NCBI GenBank assembly: GCA_046347015.1
Contig: JAXMHA010000010.1
Coordinates: 45,317 to 109,316 of the forward strand
Length of the DNA: 64,000 bases
Reading direction: 5' to 3'
From: Dokdonella_A sp046347015
GTDB lineage: Bacteria; Pseudomonadota; Gammaproteobacteria; Xanthomonadales; Rhodanobacteraceae
The notes below the pieces were generated by a model, which ran no database searches, was not told the origin of the DNA, and worked only from the letters and a program-made list of their open reading frames with translations. Position numbers and translations under genes: made by a program. How positions within the stretch are numbered: the stretch's first letter is position 1; the number at the start of each line of letters is the position of its first letter. Below are positions 49,501-57,776 of the stretch, piece after piece.

Positions 49501-49894
49501 TCCCGTCCGGAGTCCAGCCGTACACCTGGTTGTCGAAGCCCCAACGCTGCGGCAGAGGGCCCATCGCGGGGTAATACGTCAACTGCGTCGGCACGCCGCC
49601 ATCCGCCGGCACGACGTACACCTGGCTGTCGCCGCCGTACTGGCCGGTAAACGCGATGGTCTTGCAGTCGGGCGAGTATCGCGCCGCCATCTCGAGGCCT
49701 GGCCCCGCAGTCAGTCGTGTCGCGGTACCGCCCTGCTTCGCGACGGTCCACAGGTCGCCCGCGTACGTGAACACGACGCGGTCGCCGCACACGTCCGGAA
49801 AGCGCAGCAGCAAGGTACCGGCGGCGTCCGCCAAGGGCGCCGCGAGCATCAGGACGGCGAACGACAACCATGCAATCGGCCCACGCGTGTGCAT
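46520..49894 (-). CDS. tricorn-type S41 protease
   Basis: A secreted or periplasmic peptidase of 1124 residues. Signal peptide MHTRGPIAWLSFAVLMLAAPLADA; two beta-propellers (about 30-670) with repeated TolB/PD40 units such as YSPDGKQVVYSPK, WSPDGKRVAYVSD and FSPDGKYLCFLGD; a Lys/Asp-rich linker; a core and PDZ region (about 780-900); and an S41 catalytic domain. Active-site residues of tricorn are conserved: Ser-His in SNSHTYVSG (His776) and the nucleophile-oxyanion pair Ser-Asp in ASDGDIFSY (Ser1001). GGAAT precedes the start. Tricorn proteins degrade oligopeptides produced by other proteases. Monocistronic, convergent with the small hypothetical gene. Confidence 0.92.
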   Translation of the reverse strand: MHTRGPIAWLSFAVLMLAAPLADAAGTLLLRFPDVCGDRVVFTYAGDLWTVAKQGGTATRLTAGPGLEMAARYSPDCKTIAFTGQYGGDSQVYVVPADGGVPTQLTYYPAMGPLPQRWGFDNQVYGWTPDGKSVLFRSWRESRSISNPRVYTVAATGGLPVALPMPQAGVTRYSPDGKQVVYSPKFRDFRDWDRYKGGWAQDLFIYDFASKSAKDITNDPNTDRDPVWIGSSIYFLSDRGPHLNLYRYDTASGETKQVTDYRNADARWASGDAAGDIVYELTGALHLYDTRTGTDHALDITVPSDLVATRASERSVKDFIEDYSLSANGKRAAFTARGDVFSVPLEHGVTTDLTHTPGTHEREVAWSPDGKRVAYVSDASGEEEIDVRNADGSGEKTLTTGNLGRLYAPVWSPDGSRIAFVDSESRIRVVASAGGGPSPVIADDPGISRRDYAWSPGGHYLAYSVSDPDTTLPRLFVHDFANAKNVELGKALANAYAPAFSPDGKYLCFLGDREWSPQISGVELDYASNRSTEILCYALRKDVANPFAPRNDSAAGGEHEGADQAGGPDAKDAKAKGSKAPSEINDRIDFDGLAGRLMEAPVKPDNIAWLAITPQALLYATTGAPFLGRSSGEPMKIEAWSFKDRKSSDVYTYKPEGGAGELEAGNVAPLALSADGSTLLVHDGGYKRIDLSEPKPEAKDVSVDGLFMRVDPKAEYAEIFSEVWRRYRDYFYIANMNGYDWNAIRAKYEPLLKYVGDRTDLNYVLGQMIAELSNSHTYVSGGDLGLPDKPHVGLLGASFELDAASGTYRIATVFPGENDEDLYRSPLTEVGVDVKAGDYILAINGVPLAAGVSPYRLLRIAPGQNVELTVNSRPSTDGARTVVVRPIASEMPLQYFDWVQANREYVAKASGGTIGYLHIPDMGPDGAREFIKWYYPQLRKAGLIVDVRDNGGGFMSQTMIERLSRKLLGLDYARGADITGTYPGATFLGHLAALCNGTTASDGDIFSYMFKQSKLGPLIGTRTWGGVVGINSWGPVIDGGAVFVPQFASANTQGQYVVEGEGVEPDIVVPEDVSLQLAGKDPQLDKAISVLEGEIKAHPVVLPPRPADPVKAPPSMQPKAAAGS

Positions 49895-50048
49895 CGGGAA
49901 TTCCCCCAGTGTCAGGTCAAGGCGGATGGAAGCCTGCACTCGTAGTCCATCGGACGCGGGGCGACAACTGCCGGAAGTCACGGGCCCACGGCCCGGTGCT
50001 TGCGCGGCGGCCTGTCCCGTCGCATCGTGCGGCGACTGGAGGCGCACG

Positions 50049-51002
50049 ATGATCGTCACTTCGCCTGCCGAATTCCTGTCCGCCCTTGCTGCGCTGCCCC
50101 CGCCGGATCCGAACCGTCGCGCGACGGCGAATGCCGCGTTCCTGGTCGCACCTGCCGGTGACCGGCTCGCGTGTGAATCCGCAGCGGACAACCGCTACAT
50201 GCGCCTTGACGCCGCCTACGATCCCGTCCGCGCACTGGCCGAACACGCGGCGCTGGCACAGGCGCTGCGAGCCGACGTGCCGGTCATCACGTTCCCGGGC
50301 GATCCCGAAGCGCCCGACGGAATGTTCCCGAACAATGCCTTCGCGAGCGTGCCGGGCCGCTTCGTCATCGGACGGATGCGCCACGCCGTGCGCCGGCGCG
50401 AGGCCGCCCGCGCGGACATCCGCGCGTTCTTCCGCGATGGCCTCGGTTGCACCGAGACCGATCTGTCGGGGCGGGACGACCTCGTCGCGGAGCTGACCGG
50501 TTCGCTGGTGATCGACCACGCCCGCGGCATCGGCTACTGCGGCCTCGGCGAGCGTTGTGACCTCGCCGGCGCACGGGCGATGGACACGGCGTTCGGCCTC
50601 GCACTGACCTACTGCTTCGAGCTCGCTGCCGGCGAATACCACGCCAACGTCGTCATGGCCTGCCTTGCCGGACGGGCCCTCGTCATTGCCGCGGATGGCT
50701 TTCGTGATCCCGCAGCCGCCGTCGCGATTGAAGACGCGTACGCGGACTCCGTGTTGCGCCTGTCACCGGAACAAAAACGCGCCTATGCCGGCAACGCGAT
50801 CACGCTCGCGCCGGACCGGGTCTGGCTGAGCCAACGCGCCGCGGCGTCGCTGTCGCGCAGCCAGCTCGATTCCCTCGCGGCCTGGGGCTTCGACCTCGGT
50901 ACGGTGCCGCTGGACGAAATCGAGAAGGCTGGCGGCAGCCTGCGCTGCTGCGTTGCGGAGATTTTCACGGCGGCGCCGTCCGTGGTGCCCCGGTCGGGTT
51001 AG
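50049..51002 (+). CDS. amidinotransferase-fold hydrolase (CtlX/arginine-deiminase-related)
   Basis: A 317-residue pentein-fold enzyme. The typical guanidine-enzyme motifs are present: PDGMFPNNAFA (Asp for substrate guanidinium), ELTGSLVID, the catalytic His in AGEYHANVV and the nucleophilic Cys in GGSLRCCVAEI near the C-terminus. Relatives hydrolyse citrulline, dimethylarginine or similar ureido or guanidino compounds; which one is not clear. Start MIVTSPAEF at 50049. Possibly the first gene read towards the aryl polyene block, but a gap of 35 bases and unrelated function make that uncertain. Confidence 0.8.
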   Translation: MIVTSPAEFLSALAALPPPDPNRRATANAAFLVAPAGDRLACESAADNRYMRLDAAYDPVRALAEHAALAQALRADVPVITFPGDPEAPDGMFPNNAFASVPGRFVIGRMRHAVRRREAARADIRAFFRDGLGCTETDLSGRDDLVAELTGSLVIDHARGIGYCGLGERCDLAGARAMDTAFGLALTYCFELAAGEYHANVVMACLAGRALVIAADGFRDPAAAVAIEDAYADSVLRLSPEQKRAYAGNAITLAPDRVWLSQRAAASLSRSQLDSLAAWGFDLGTVPLDEIEKAGGSLRCCVAEIFTAAPSVVPRSG

Positions 51003-51037
51003 ACTCCCGGGCAGCGTGGCCCCGCGCCACCAGGCGA

Positions 51038-51586
51038 GTGGCAAGCGTGATCGTTCGGGATCGCTTCGGATGGCATCTGGTCCTGGTCTTCGGGGCCATT
51101 GGCGCCGTCGTGCTCGTGATGACGGGACACATCGGAGCAGGACTCGGCATCGTATCCGTGGTCGCGAGCCTCGCCATCGCGGCCCTGTTCGGGATCTCGC
51201 TGTTGCCGGGGCGAGTTCCGCTGATTGCACGCATCATCGCGACGATCGACGGACCGGAGCGGCTCGCGTCACCGCGTGTCGGCCGCTATGCGCGCGTGCT
51301 GACCGCGTGCTGGACCGGCCTCCTTGTCGCCCAGGCGTTCGCGCTGGGACTCGCGGCAGCGTGGCCACTCGCCATCGAGGCGCCGTTGCCTTGGGCACTC
51401 GAAGGTTACCGCGCGGGTGGCAGCCTGCTCGTGCTGGCGTGTTTCCTGCTCGGCGAATACGCCTTCCGCCGCTGGTACCTGCGCGACGTGCCGCAGTTGC
51501 CCTTGCGCACTTTCCTCTCGCGACTCGCCCGCTGCTGGCCGGAGCTCGTGCGCAATCCCGCGTCAAGTGGCGCCGGACACCCATGA
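51038..51586 (+). CDS. COG4648 membrane protein of aryl polyene block
   Basis: A 182-residue inner-membrane protein with four or five helices and the family pattern LLPGRVPLIARIIATIDGPE, VGRYARVLTACWTGLLVAQA and GEYAFRRWYL. COG4648 members occur in aryl polyene/xanthomonadin gene clusters, where they are sometimes mislabelled as ketosynthases; the function is unproven. GTG start at 51038 with GGCGA upstream (a second GTG at 51047 is possible). The stop overlaps the next start (ATGA). Confidence 0.78.
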   Translation: MASVIVRDRFGWHLVLVFGAIGAVVLVMTGHIGAGLGIVSVVASLAIAALFGISLLPGRVPLIARIIATIDGPERLASPRVGRYARVLTACWTGLLVAQAFALGLAAAWPLAIEAPLPWALEGYRAGGSLLVLACFLLGEYAFRRWYLRDVPQLPLRTFLSRLARCWPELVRNPASSGAGHP

Positions 51587-51879
51587 CGCCGCAAGCGGTC
51601 CGCGAAGCATTCGTCGTCGCAGCGGGACACCCGGTGTTCGCCGGCCACTTTCCCGGGCGACCGCTGGTTCCCGGCGTCGTCGTGCTCGATCGGGTGGCGG
51701 CCGCGCTCGAACGCGCCGGTTGCACCGTCCCGTCGCACTGGGACCACGTCAAGTTCCGCGCACCGCTCGGCCCCGGGGAGGCAGCCGACATCGACGTGAA
51801 GATCGACCCGCCGGATGTCCGTTTCACGGTTCGCCGCGGCTCGGTACTGATCGCCGAAGGCCGCGGTACGCTGCGATGA
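51583..51879 (+). CDS. ApeI-like 3-hydroxyacyl-ACP dehydratase (hot-dog fold)
   Basis: A 98-residue single hot-dog domain. The catalytic His is in HPVFAGHFPGRPLVPGVVVLDRV, the FabA/FabZ/ApeI signature. It would dehydrate 3-hydroxyacyl-ACP intermediates in polyene chain synthesis. It overlaps both neighbours by ATGA (51583-51586 and 51876-51879), so its stoichiometry is tied to theirs. Short compared with FabZ (about 145), as usual for ApeI. Confidence 0.85.
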   Translation: MTPQAVREAFVVAAGHPVFAGHFPGRPLVPGVVVLDRVAAALERAGCTVPSHWDHVKFRAPLGPGEAADIDVKIDPPDVRFTVRRGSVLIAEGRGTLR

Positions 51880-52832
51880 CGGCACCGGTCGAACGTTCCG
51901 CGGAATGTGGCGGCGGCTTCGCGATCTGGCTTATCCGTGAGGTCGCGCTGCGCTGCGGACGTCCGTTCACGCGGCTGTTCCTGTATCCGATCTGCCTTTA
52001 TTTCTTTTTTCGCCGTGCCCCCGAACGACGGACTTCGCGGGCATTCCTGACGCGCGTATTCGGCCGCCCGGCCAGCGCGCGGCAGGTGCTGCGCCACATC
52101 CACTGCTTCGCATCGACGATCCTCGACCGGACTTTCCTGCTGGCCGGGCGCCACGATCTCTTCGACATTCGCGTCGCTGGCGCCGATGCGATCGCGGCCG
52201 CGATGCAGGATGGTCGCGGCGCGCTGCTGGTGGGTGCCCACGTCGGCAGCTTCGAGATCCTGCGTGCGCTCGGCGCCCGGCAACCGGGGCTCGCGGTGCG
52301 GGCCGTACTCGACACGACCCGCACGCCGAACCTGTCACGCCTGCTGCACGCGCTGAATCCCGGTGCCGCCGGCGAGATCATCGATGCGGCGCGGCCGGCG
52401 GCCGAAGTGGCGCTCGCGATCGACGAAGGCGTGTCCGCCGGTGCGCTCGTGGCCTTGCTTGCCGACCGGGCGCGGGCCGGAGAGGCGACCCTCGACGCGG
52501 CCTTCCTGGGTGCTCCCGCCCACTTCCCGGTCGCGCCGTACCTCGTCGCGTCGGCGCTGCAGGTCCCGATCGTGCTCGCATTCGGGATCTACCGCGGCGG
52601 CAACCGCTACGACGTGCATTTCGAGCGGTTCCCGGCGGTCCCGCCGCTGCCACGGCCGCGACACGCCGGGGACTTGCAGCCCTTCGTCGACCGCTTTGCG
52701 TCATGCCTCGAGCAACACGTCCGCCACGCACCGTACAACTGGTTCAATTTCGATGACTTCTGGAATCCTTCACCCGGTCCTGTGGCTGCTGTTCGCGTCG
52801 GCATCGGCGGCGAACCCCGCTGCGCCGCCTGA
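51876..52832 (+). CDS. lipid A biosynthesis-type acyltransferase
   Basis: A 318-residue membrane-associated acyltransferase of the HtrB/LpxL-like superfamily. An N-terminal amphipathic or hydrophobic segment carries LFLYPICLYFFF; the conserved catalytic region is in LLVGAHVGSFEILRALG (HxxxxE-like), with DRARAGEATLDAAFLG and YNWFNFDDFW near the end. In aryl polyene/xanthomonadin clusters this enzyme is proposed to attach the polyene to a lipid. The C-terminal 27 codons after DDFW run through the start of the next gene (80-base overlap), suggesting the original stop may have been lost. Confidence 0.85.
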   Translation: MTAPVERSAECGGGFAIWLIREVALRCGRPFTRLFLYPICLYFFFRRAPERRTSRAFLTRVFGRPASARQVLRHIHCFASTILDRTFLLAGRHDLFDIRVAGADAIAAAMQDGRGALLVGAHVGSFEILRALGARQPGLAVRAVLDTTRTPNLSRLLHALNPGAAGEIIDAARPAAEVALAIDEGVSAGALVALLADRARAGEATLDAAFLGAPAHFPVAPYLVASALQVPIVLAFGIYRGGNRYDVHFERFPAVPPLPRPRHAGDLQPFVDRFASCLEQHVRHAPYNWFNFDDFWNPSPGPVAAVRVGIGGEPRCAA

Positions 52833-53403
52833 TGCGGCCGCGCTGGTCGCCTCGCTGGCGCGCCCGCCGCCGGCGCAAACGGCATACACCGAAGTGCGCT
52901 TCGCCGCGATGTTCGCCCATCCGGTCATCACGCGCGGGGAACTCGAGTACCTCGGCCCCGGCCACTTCGTGAAGACGACGACCGAACCCTTCCATGAACG
53001 CGCGGAAATAGCCAACGGCGCCGTGACGACGACGCGCGGCAATGGGATGGCGAAGCGCTTCCCGCTCGACCGGATCCCGGCGCTGCGCCCGTTCCTCGAC
53101 GGATTCGGCGCGCTGCTTGGTGGCGACGCGGCGGCCCTCGCCCGCGACTTCGAACTGGAATTGCGTGGCGACGAGCAACGATGGCAACTGCAACTCCATC
53201 CACGCGACGACGACCTGGGCCGCCGGATCACGTCGATCACGGTCAATGGCCGCAATCGGGAGCCGGTGTGCTTCACGACGCGCGAGACCGATGGCGACGA
53301 ATCAGTACTGCTGACGGGCCCGCTGGCCGGACAGGCACTTCCGCCACGGCCGAGTCCCGGCGCACTGGCCATGCGGTGCGCGGGAGGCGATGCACCGCGA
53401 TGA
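52753..53403 (+). CDS. LolA-like periplasmic lipid carrier protein
   Basis: A 216-residue exported protein with signal peptide MTSGILHPVLWLLFASASA. It resembles the outer-membrane lipoprotein carrier LolA in its beta-rich middle (YTEVRFAAMFAHPVITRGELEYLGPGHFVKTT, TVNGRNREPV) and probably shuttles the polyene lipid through the periplasm. Two further Cys stand late in the protein (VCFTT, AMRCAGG). The start at 52753 lies inside the acyltransferase gene; the next in-frame ATG (52909) would remove the signal peptide, so the overlapping start is kept. Coupled by ATGA to the exporter gene. Confidence 0.82.
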   Translation: MTSGILHPVLWLLFASASAANPAAPPDAAALVASLARPPPAQTAYTEVRFAAMFAHPVITRGELEYLGPGHFVKTTTEPFHERAEIANGAVTTTRGNGMAKRFPLDRIPALRPFLDGFGALLGGDAAALARDFELELRGDEQRWQLQLHPRDDDLGRRITSITVNGRNREPVCFTTRETDGDESVLLTGPLAGQALPPRPSPGALAMRCAGGDAPR

Positions 53404-55733
53404 GCCACCGGAGTCGCGCCGCCATCGTGCTGGCGATCTGGTGCGGCGCGATCGCGGCGACGGCGTTCACGGCGATGCGGCACCTTGCGATCAACAATGA
53501 CTTGCGCGGCTTCCTGCCGCTGCCGGTGACGGCGGACCAACGACTCCTGTTCGACCAGATCGGCGAAGGCGCGGGATCGCGGTTGCTGTTGGTGGCCATC
53601 GGTGGCGCTCCCCCCGAGGTGCTCGCGCGCCTGAGCAAGGGACTCGTGGGCGCGCTGCGCAAGGACTCCCGGTTCGACAACGTTGCCAACGGCGATTTCG
53701 ACCTCGCGTCGATCCCGCCGGCGTTGCGACCGTATCGCTACCTCCTGTCGCCGACCCTTGACGACGCAACCTTCGACGCCGGCACGCTTCGCGCGGCGCT
53801 GCAGGATCGCGTCGAAGACCTCACCACGCCAGCGGCCAGCCTGCTGAAGCCGCTTGTCGCCAGCGACCCGACGCTCGAAACGTTGAAGCTCGCCGAACGC
53901 TGGGCGCCCCGGCATGCACCAGTGCTGCGCGATGGCGTGTGGTTCGGATCGGATGGCGCGGCACTGCTGGTGGGCGAGACCCGCGCTGCCGGTTTCGACG
54001 CCGGGGCACAGGCGCAGGCGGTCGGTGCGCTCGAAGCCGCGTACGCCGCACTGCCGGACTCCTCGTCGGCACACCTCTCGCTCAGCGGCCCCGGTTACTT
54101 CGGTGTCGTCGTCGGTAATCACACCCGCGCGGCGGCCGATCGCATTGGCCTCGTCAGCACCGCCGGGTTCATCGTGCTGCTGCTGCTCGCCTACCGCAGC
54201 GCCAGTGTGCTCGTGCTGGCGGGCCTGCCGATCCTGAGCGGCGCCGCAGCGGGAATCACCGTGCTGGCGGCGACCGGGGGCACGGTCCACGGCATCACGC
54301 TCGCGTTCGGCTTCACGCTGCTCGGCGTCGCGCAGGAATACCCGCTGCGGTTGCTGAGCCATCGCCGTGCCGATCAAACCGCGTTGGCAAGTACCCGCTC
54401 CCTCTGGCCCCTGCTCGTCACGGCCATCGTGTCGGCGGTGATCGCGTTCCTCGCGTTCTACGCATCGGGAGTCGGCGGCCTCCGGCAACTCGCGTCGTTC
54501 GCGATCGCCGGACTGCTGGCGGCCGGACTCACCACGCGTTACGTCCTTCCCCACGTCCTGCCGCAGCGCTTCCGCGACGCGGCGCGGACGCCCGGACTCT
54601 CCGCCCTGGTCGGCGTGCTCGACCGGTTGCCGCGGCCACGCGGGCTGGTGGCCGTGGTCACCCTCATCGCCTTGGCGATGCTGTGGCTGGCACCGGGCCC
54701 GTTGTGGCAGAACGACCTCGCGGCATTGACTCCCGTACCCTCGCGCCTGCTGCAGCGTGACGAGCATTTGCGAGCCGAACTCGGTGCGCCGGACGTGCGT
54801 TACCTGCTGGTGCTGCGTGCACCGAGTGCGCAGAGCGTGCTGCAACTGTCCGAACGGATTGCCCCGGACATCGAGCGGCTGGTGGCGCGTGATGCGCTCG
54901 CAGGGGCGGAACTGCCGAGCCGTTACCTGCCGAGCATCGCCACGCAACGCGCCCGGCAAAGCCGCCTTCCCGATCGTGCAACCCTGGCCGCGGCGGTCAC
55001 CCTTGCGAGCGACGGCTTGCCGTTCCGCACGGGCCTGTTTGAACCGTTCATCGATGATGTCGAACGCGCCCGGTCGCTGTCCCCGATGACGCCGGCTGCG
55101 TTCGAAGCCACGCCGCTCGGCGCGCGGCTCGGGACAATGCTGGTGCAGCAGTCCGGTGGCTGGTTGGGACTGGTGGCCCTGTCCGGCGTACGTGACCCCG
55201 CAGCAATCGCCGCGTGGGGGAGCGGCTTCGAGGGATCGGTACGCCTGCTCGACATCAAGGCCGCGTCGGAGTCGCTGGTGGCAGCCTATCGGGAACGCAT
55301 CGCGTGGGCGCTCGGCGGCGCGCTCGTGCTGCTCGGGCTGACGGTCACCATCGCCCTGCGATCGGCGCGCCGCGCGCTGCACGTGCTGGTGCCGATGACG
55401 CTGGCCACGTTGCTGGTGGTCGCGGTCGAGCGCGCCGCCGGTGTATCGCTGTCGCTGTTCCACATCGTCGCGCTCACGCTCGCCGCCGGCCTCGGGCTGC
55501 ACTACGCGCTGTTCTTCGAGCGGCCGGCCCTCGACCGCGACGACGCGTTGCGCACGCTGCATGCGACGATCGTCTGCATCCTCGCGGCCTTGCTCGTGTT
55601 CGGCCTGCAGGCGATGTCGCCGGTACCGGTGCTGCGCGCGATCGGACTCACCGTCGCGCTCGGTGTCGCCTTGCATTTCGTGCTGTCGGTCCTCATCGCA
55701 CGTCCGGCACCGAGGCCCCCCGATGCCCGTTGA
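53400..55733 (+). CDS. MMPL/RND-type exporter of aryl polyene block
   Basis: A 777-residue inner-membrane protein with the MMPL layout. One N-terminal helix is followed by a periplasmic loop (about 35-255), five helices (about 256-400: FIVLLLLAYRSASVLVLAGLPIL, GFTLLGVAQEYPLRLL), a second periplasmic loop (about 440-640) and six further helices ending at VLSVLIARPA. MMPL proteins in aryl polyene clusters are thought to move the lipid-linked pigment out of the inner membrane, working with the LolA-like partner. Start and stop overlap both neighbours (ATGA; 11 bases with the next gene). Confidence 0.88.
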   Translation: MSHRSRAAIVLAIWCGAIAATAFTAMRHLAINNDLRGFLPLPVTADQRLLFDQIGEGAGSRLLLVAIGGAPPEVLARLSKGLVGALRKDSRFDNVANGDFDLASIPPALRPYRYLLSPTLDDATFDAGTLRAALQDRVEDLTTPAASLLKPLVASDPTLETLKLAERWAPRHAPVLRDGVWFGSDGAALLVGETRAAGFDAGAQAQAVGALEAAYAALPDSSSAHLSLSGPGYFGVVVGNHTRAAADRIGLVSTAGFIVLLLLAYRSASVLVLAGLPILSGAAAGITVLAATGGTVHGITLAFGFTLLGVAQEYPLRLLSHRRADQTALASTRSLWPLLVTAIVSAVIAFLAFYASGVGGLRQLASFAIAGLLAAGLTTRYVLPHVLPQRFRDAARTPGLSALVGVLDRLPRPRGLVAVVTLIALAMLWLAPGPLWQNDLAALTPVPSRLLQRDEHLRAELGAPDVRYLLVLRAPSAQSVLQLSERIAPDIERLVARDALAGAELPSRYLPSIATQRARQSRLPDRATLAAAVTLASDGLPFRTGLFEPFIDDVERARSLSPMTPAAFEATPLGARLGTMLVQQSGGWLGLVALSGVRDPAAIAAWGSGFEGSVRLLDIKAASESLVAAYRERIAWALGGALVLLGLTVTIALRSARRALHVLVPMTLATLLVVAVERAAGVSLSLFHIVALTLAAGLGLHYALFFERPALDRDDALRTLHATIVCILAALLVFGLQAMSPVPVLRAIGLTVALGVALHFVLSVLIARPAPRPPDAR

Positions 55734-56154
55734 CCCCGCCTGGGCGGCGCTGATCCCCCATCGCGGCGCGATGCGCCTGCTGGACGAGGTGGTCGCGCAC
55801 GACGACCGGCATGTCCACGCGCGCACCCGTTCGCACCAGCGCGTCGACAACCCGTTGCGCGACGGCAACGCGCTGCGCTCGGTGCACCTGTGCGAGTACG
55901 GCGCGCAGGCGATGGCGGTGCACGGCGCCGTGCTTGCTGCCGCGGGCGACGGTGTGCCGGAGTCGGGCCTGCTGGTTGCGCTGCGCGACATCGTCCTCGC
56001 GGTCAGCCGCATCGACGACCTTCCCGGCGCACTCGACGTCCATTGCACGCTCGTGCTGGCCGACGCGGGAGTGCGACACGGCACGTTCCGGATCGAACAC
56101 GCCGGTACCGTGATCGCCTCGGGACGCCTGACGGTGGCCCGCGAGGGCGGCTGA
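55723..56154 (+). CDS. ApeP-like 3-hydroxyacyl dehydratase (hot-dog fold)
   Basis: A 143-residue protein with the ApeP signature IPHRGAMRLLDEVVAHDD at the N-terminus (His-Arg-Gly) and LCEYGAQAMAVHGAV in the centre; the fold ends with FRIEHAGTVIASGRLTV. It complements the ApeI-like dehydratase in known aryl polyene clusters. Last gene of the coupled block; the ketosynthase, ketoreductase and carrier-protein genes expected alongside are not in the window. It stops two bases before the convergent EEP gene's stop. Confidence 0.83.
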   Translation: MPVDPAWAALIPHRGAMRLLDEVVAHDDRHVHARTRSHQRVDNPLRDGNALRSVHLCEYGAQAMAVHGAVLAAAGDGVPESGLLVALRDIVLAVSRIDDLPGALDVHCTLVLADAGVRHGTFRIEHAGTVIASGRLTVAREGG

Positions 56155-56156
56155 GC

Positions 56157-56987
56157 TCAGGATCCGTTCGTGGTCGCCTGCGGATCGAGACCCATCGCAC
56201 GGGCAATCCGGCGCGGCATGCGGATATCGGCTGCGATCGGCAGGTGATCGGACACCGGATGCGGCACGACCCAGCGGCGCTCCACCGGTACCGTCGCGGA
56301 AGTCAGGATGTAGTCGAGGGCGCGCGCCGGCCGCCAGCTCGGGTAGGTCGGCAGTTCGGCGTGCGGTGGCACCAGCGCGGTGCGGTCGAACAGCGGCTGC
56401 AGTTCGCGCCGGTGCAGCGGCGTGTTCAAGTCTCCCATCAGGATGACGTGGTCGTGTTGCCCGAGCAGCTCGGCCAGGAAGCCGATCTGCCGGGCGCGCG
56501 ACGTCGGTCCGAGGGACAGGTGCGCGACGACCAGGATCAATTCGTCGCGGCCGTGCCCGAAGCGTGCCCACAATGCGCCACGGCCGCGAATCCGGCCCGG
56601 CAACGGATAGTCACGCACCTCCTCCGGCTCGATGCGCGCCAGGAGCCCATTGCCGGATGCGGCGAGCCGCGAGACGCGCCGATTCTGCTGGTCGCTCCAG
56701 AACGGGAAGCCGGCGGTTTCGGCAAGATACTGGGTCTGGTTGAGGAAACCCGAACGCAGGCTGCCGGCATCGGATTCCTGCAAGGCAACGAGATCGAAAC
56801 CGCCGATGACGCGCGACAGTTCGTCGAGATTCGCGCGTTTGCCGGAAGGCAACACCTGCTCGAGGCTGCGGGTCACGTATTCCCGGTAGCGGGAGACGCT
56901 ACCGCCGGCGAGGATGTTGCAGCTCAGGACGCGCAGATGCGCACCGTCGTCCGGGGCCGGCCCCGGACGGGGCGTGATGGACTTCAT
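56157..56987 (-). CDS. endonuclease/exonuclease/phosphatase (EEP) family protein
   Basis: A 276-residue metal-dependent phosphoesterase. The catalytic landmarks of the EEP fold are LRVLSCNILAGG, FDLVALQESDAGS (Glu), VVAHLSLGP, HVILMGDLNTPLHR (Asp-Leu-Asn) and the terminal VSDHLPIAADI (Asp-His). Substrate (DNA, sphingomyelin, inositol phosphate or other) is unknown; no signal peptide is evident. It is the last gene of the minus-strand run that begins with cytochrome c4. Confidence 0.9.
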   Translation of the reverse strand: MKSITPRPGPAPDDGAHLRVLSCNILAGGSVSRYREYVTRSLEQVLPSGKRANLDELSRVIGGFDLVALQESDAGSLRSGFLNQTQYLAETAGFPFWSDQQNRRVSRLAASGNGLLARIEPEEVRDYPLPGRIRGRGALWARFGHGRDELILVVAHLSLGPTSRARQIGFLAELLGQHDHVILMGDLNTPLHRRELQPLFDRTALVPPHAELPTYPSWRPARALDYILTSATVPVERRWVVPHPVSDHLPIAADIRMPRRIARAMGLDPQATTNGS

Positions 56988-57063
56988 GGCGCGAGGCTAG
57001 CCCTCGGCATGGCGAACCGCAAGACCGCGGACGCGTGGATTCCGGATGCCGGTTACCCGCGCG

Positions 57064-57729
57064 TCACTTCGCGGCAGGCTTGCCGGCACCGGCGTGTTCC
57101 TTCTTGACCAGCCAGTCGACCAACTGGATCAACTGCTCGTTGCCGCCGGCCGATGCCGCCGTCACCCGGTACTTGCCATTGACGACGATGCTCGGCGTGC
57201 CGTCGACGCCGTAGTTCCTGACCATGTCGCGCGAACGCGCGAGCTTGCTTTCGACCTCGAACGAGGACGACGCCGCAAGGAACTTCGCGGCATCGACGAA
57301 ACCCATCTTGCCGAAATACGCCGCGATGTCCTCGATCGTGCGCAACGGCAGGTGGTCGCGGTGCAACGCGTCATACAGGGCTTGGTGGGTCTTGTCGAGG
57401 ATGCCGAGCGATTGCGCCGTGTAGAAGGCGCGCGCGAACGGTTCCCAGTCGGGGTGGAAGATGGCCGGCATGTAACCGAACGCCGCGTACTTCGGCAGGC
57501 TTTCCGCCAGCTGGTGTGCATACGGCTGGAAGTGCGCACAGTGCGGGCACGCGTACGAGAAGATCTCGAGCACCTCGACCTTGTCGCCGCTCGCGGTCGG
57601 CTGCGGCGGATCGATCAGGAAATAGTTGGTTCCCGCGATCCACGAACCGGACGTGGCGGGAGTATCCGCTGCACGGCAGGTCGCCGTGGCGATGAACGCG
57701 GCAAGGAGGACGATCAGGTATCGGGACAT
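57064..57729 (-). CDS. thiol:disulfide interchange protein DsbA, copy 1
   Basis: Periplasmic oxidase of 221 residues that introduces disulfides. Signal peptide MSRYLIVLLAAFIATATCRA; active site YACPHC (CPHC as in DsbA); cis-Pro loop YGVDGTPSIVVNGKYRV. It is close to copy 2 (SYACPHCAHFQPYA versus SYACPHCARFQPYA; LDKTHQALYDALHRDH versus LDKTHQALFDALHRDH), indicating a tandem duplication. Third DsbA of the operon in transcription order. No DsbB is in the window. Confidence 0.92.
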   Translation of the reverse strand: MSRYLIVLLAAFIATATCRAADTPATSGSWIAGTNYFLIDPPQPTASGDKVEVLEIFSYACPHCAHFQPYAHQLAESLPKYAAFGYMPAIFHPDWEPFARAFYTAQSLGILDKTHQALYDALHRDHLPLRTIEDIAAYFGKMGFVDAAKFLAASSSFEVESKLARSRDMVRNYGVDGTPSIVVNGKYRVTAASAGGNEQLIQLVDWLVKKEHAGAGKPAAK

Positions 57730-57776
57730 GGGTGGATTCCGTGGAGGCAGGCCGCTCGCGCCACGCGGCCCGGCGT

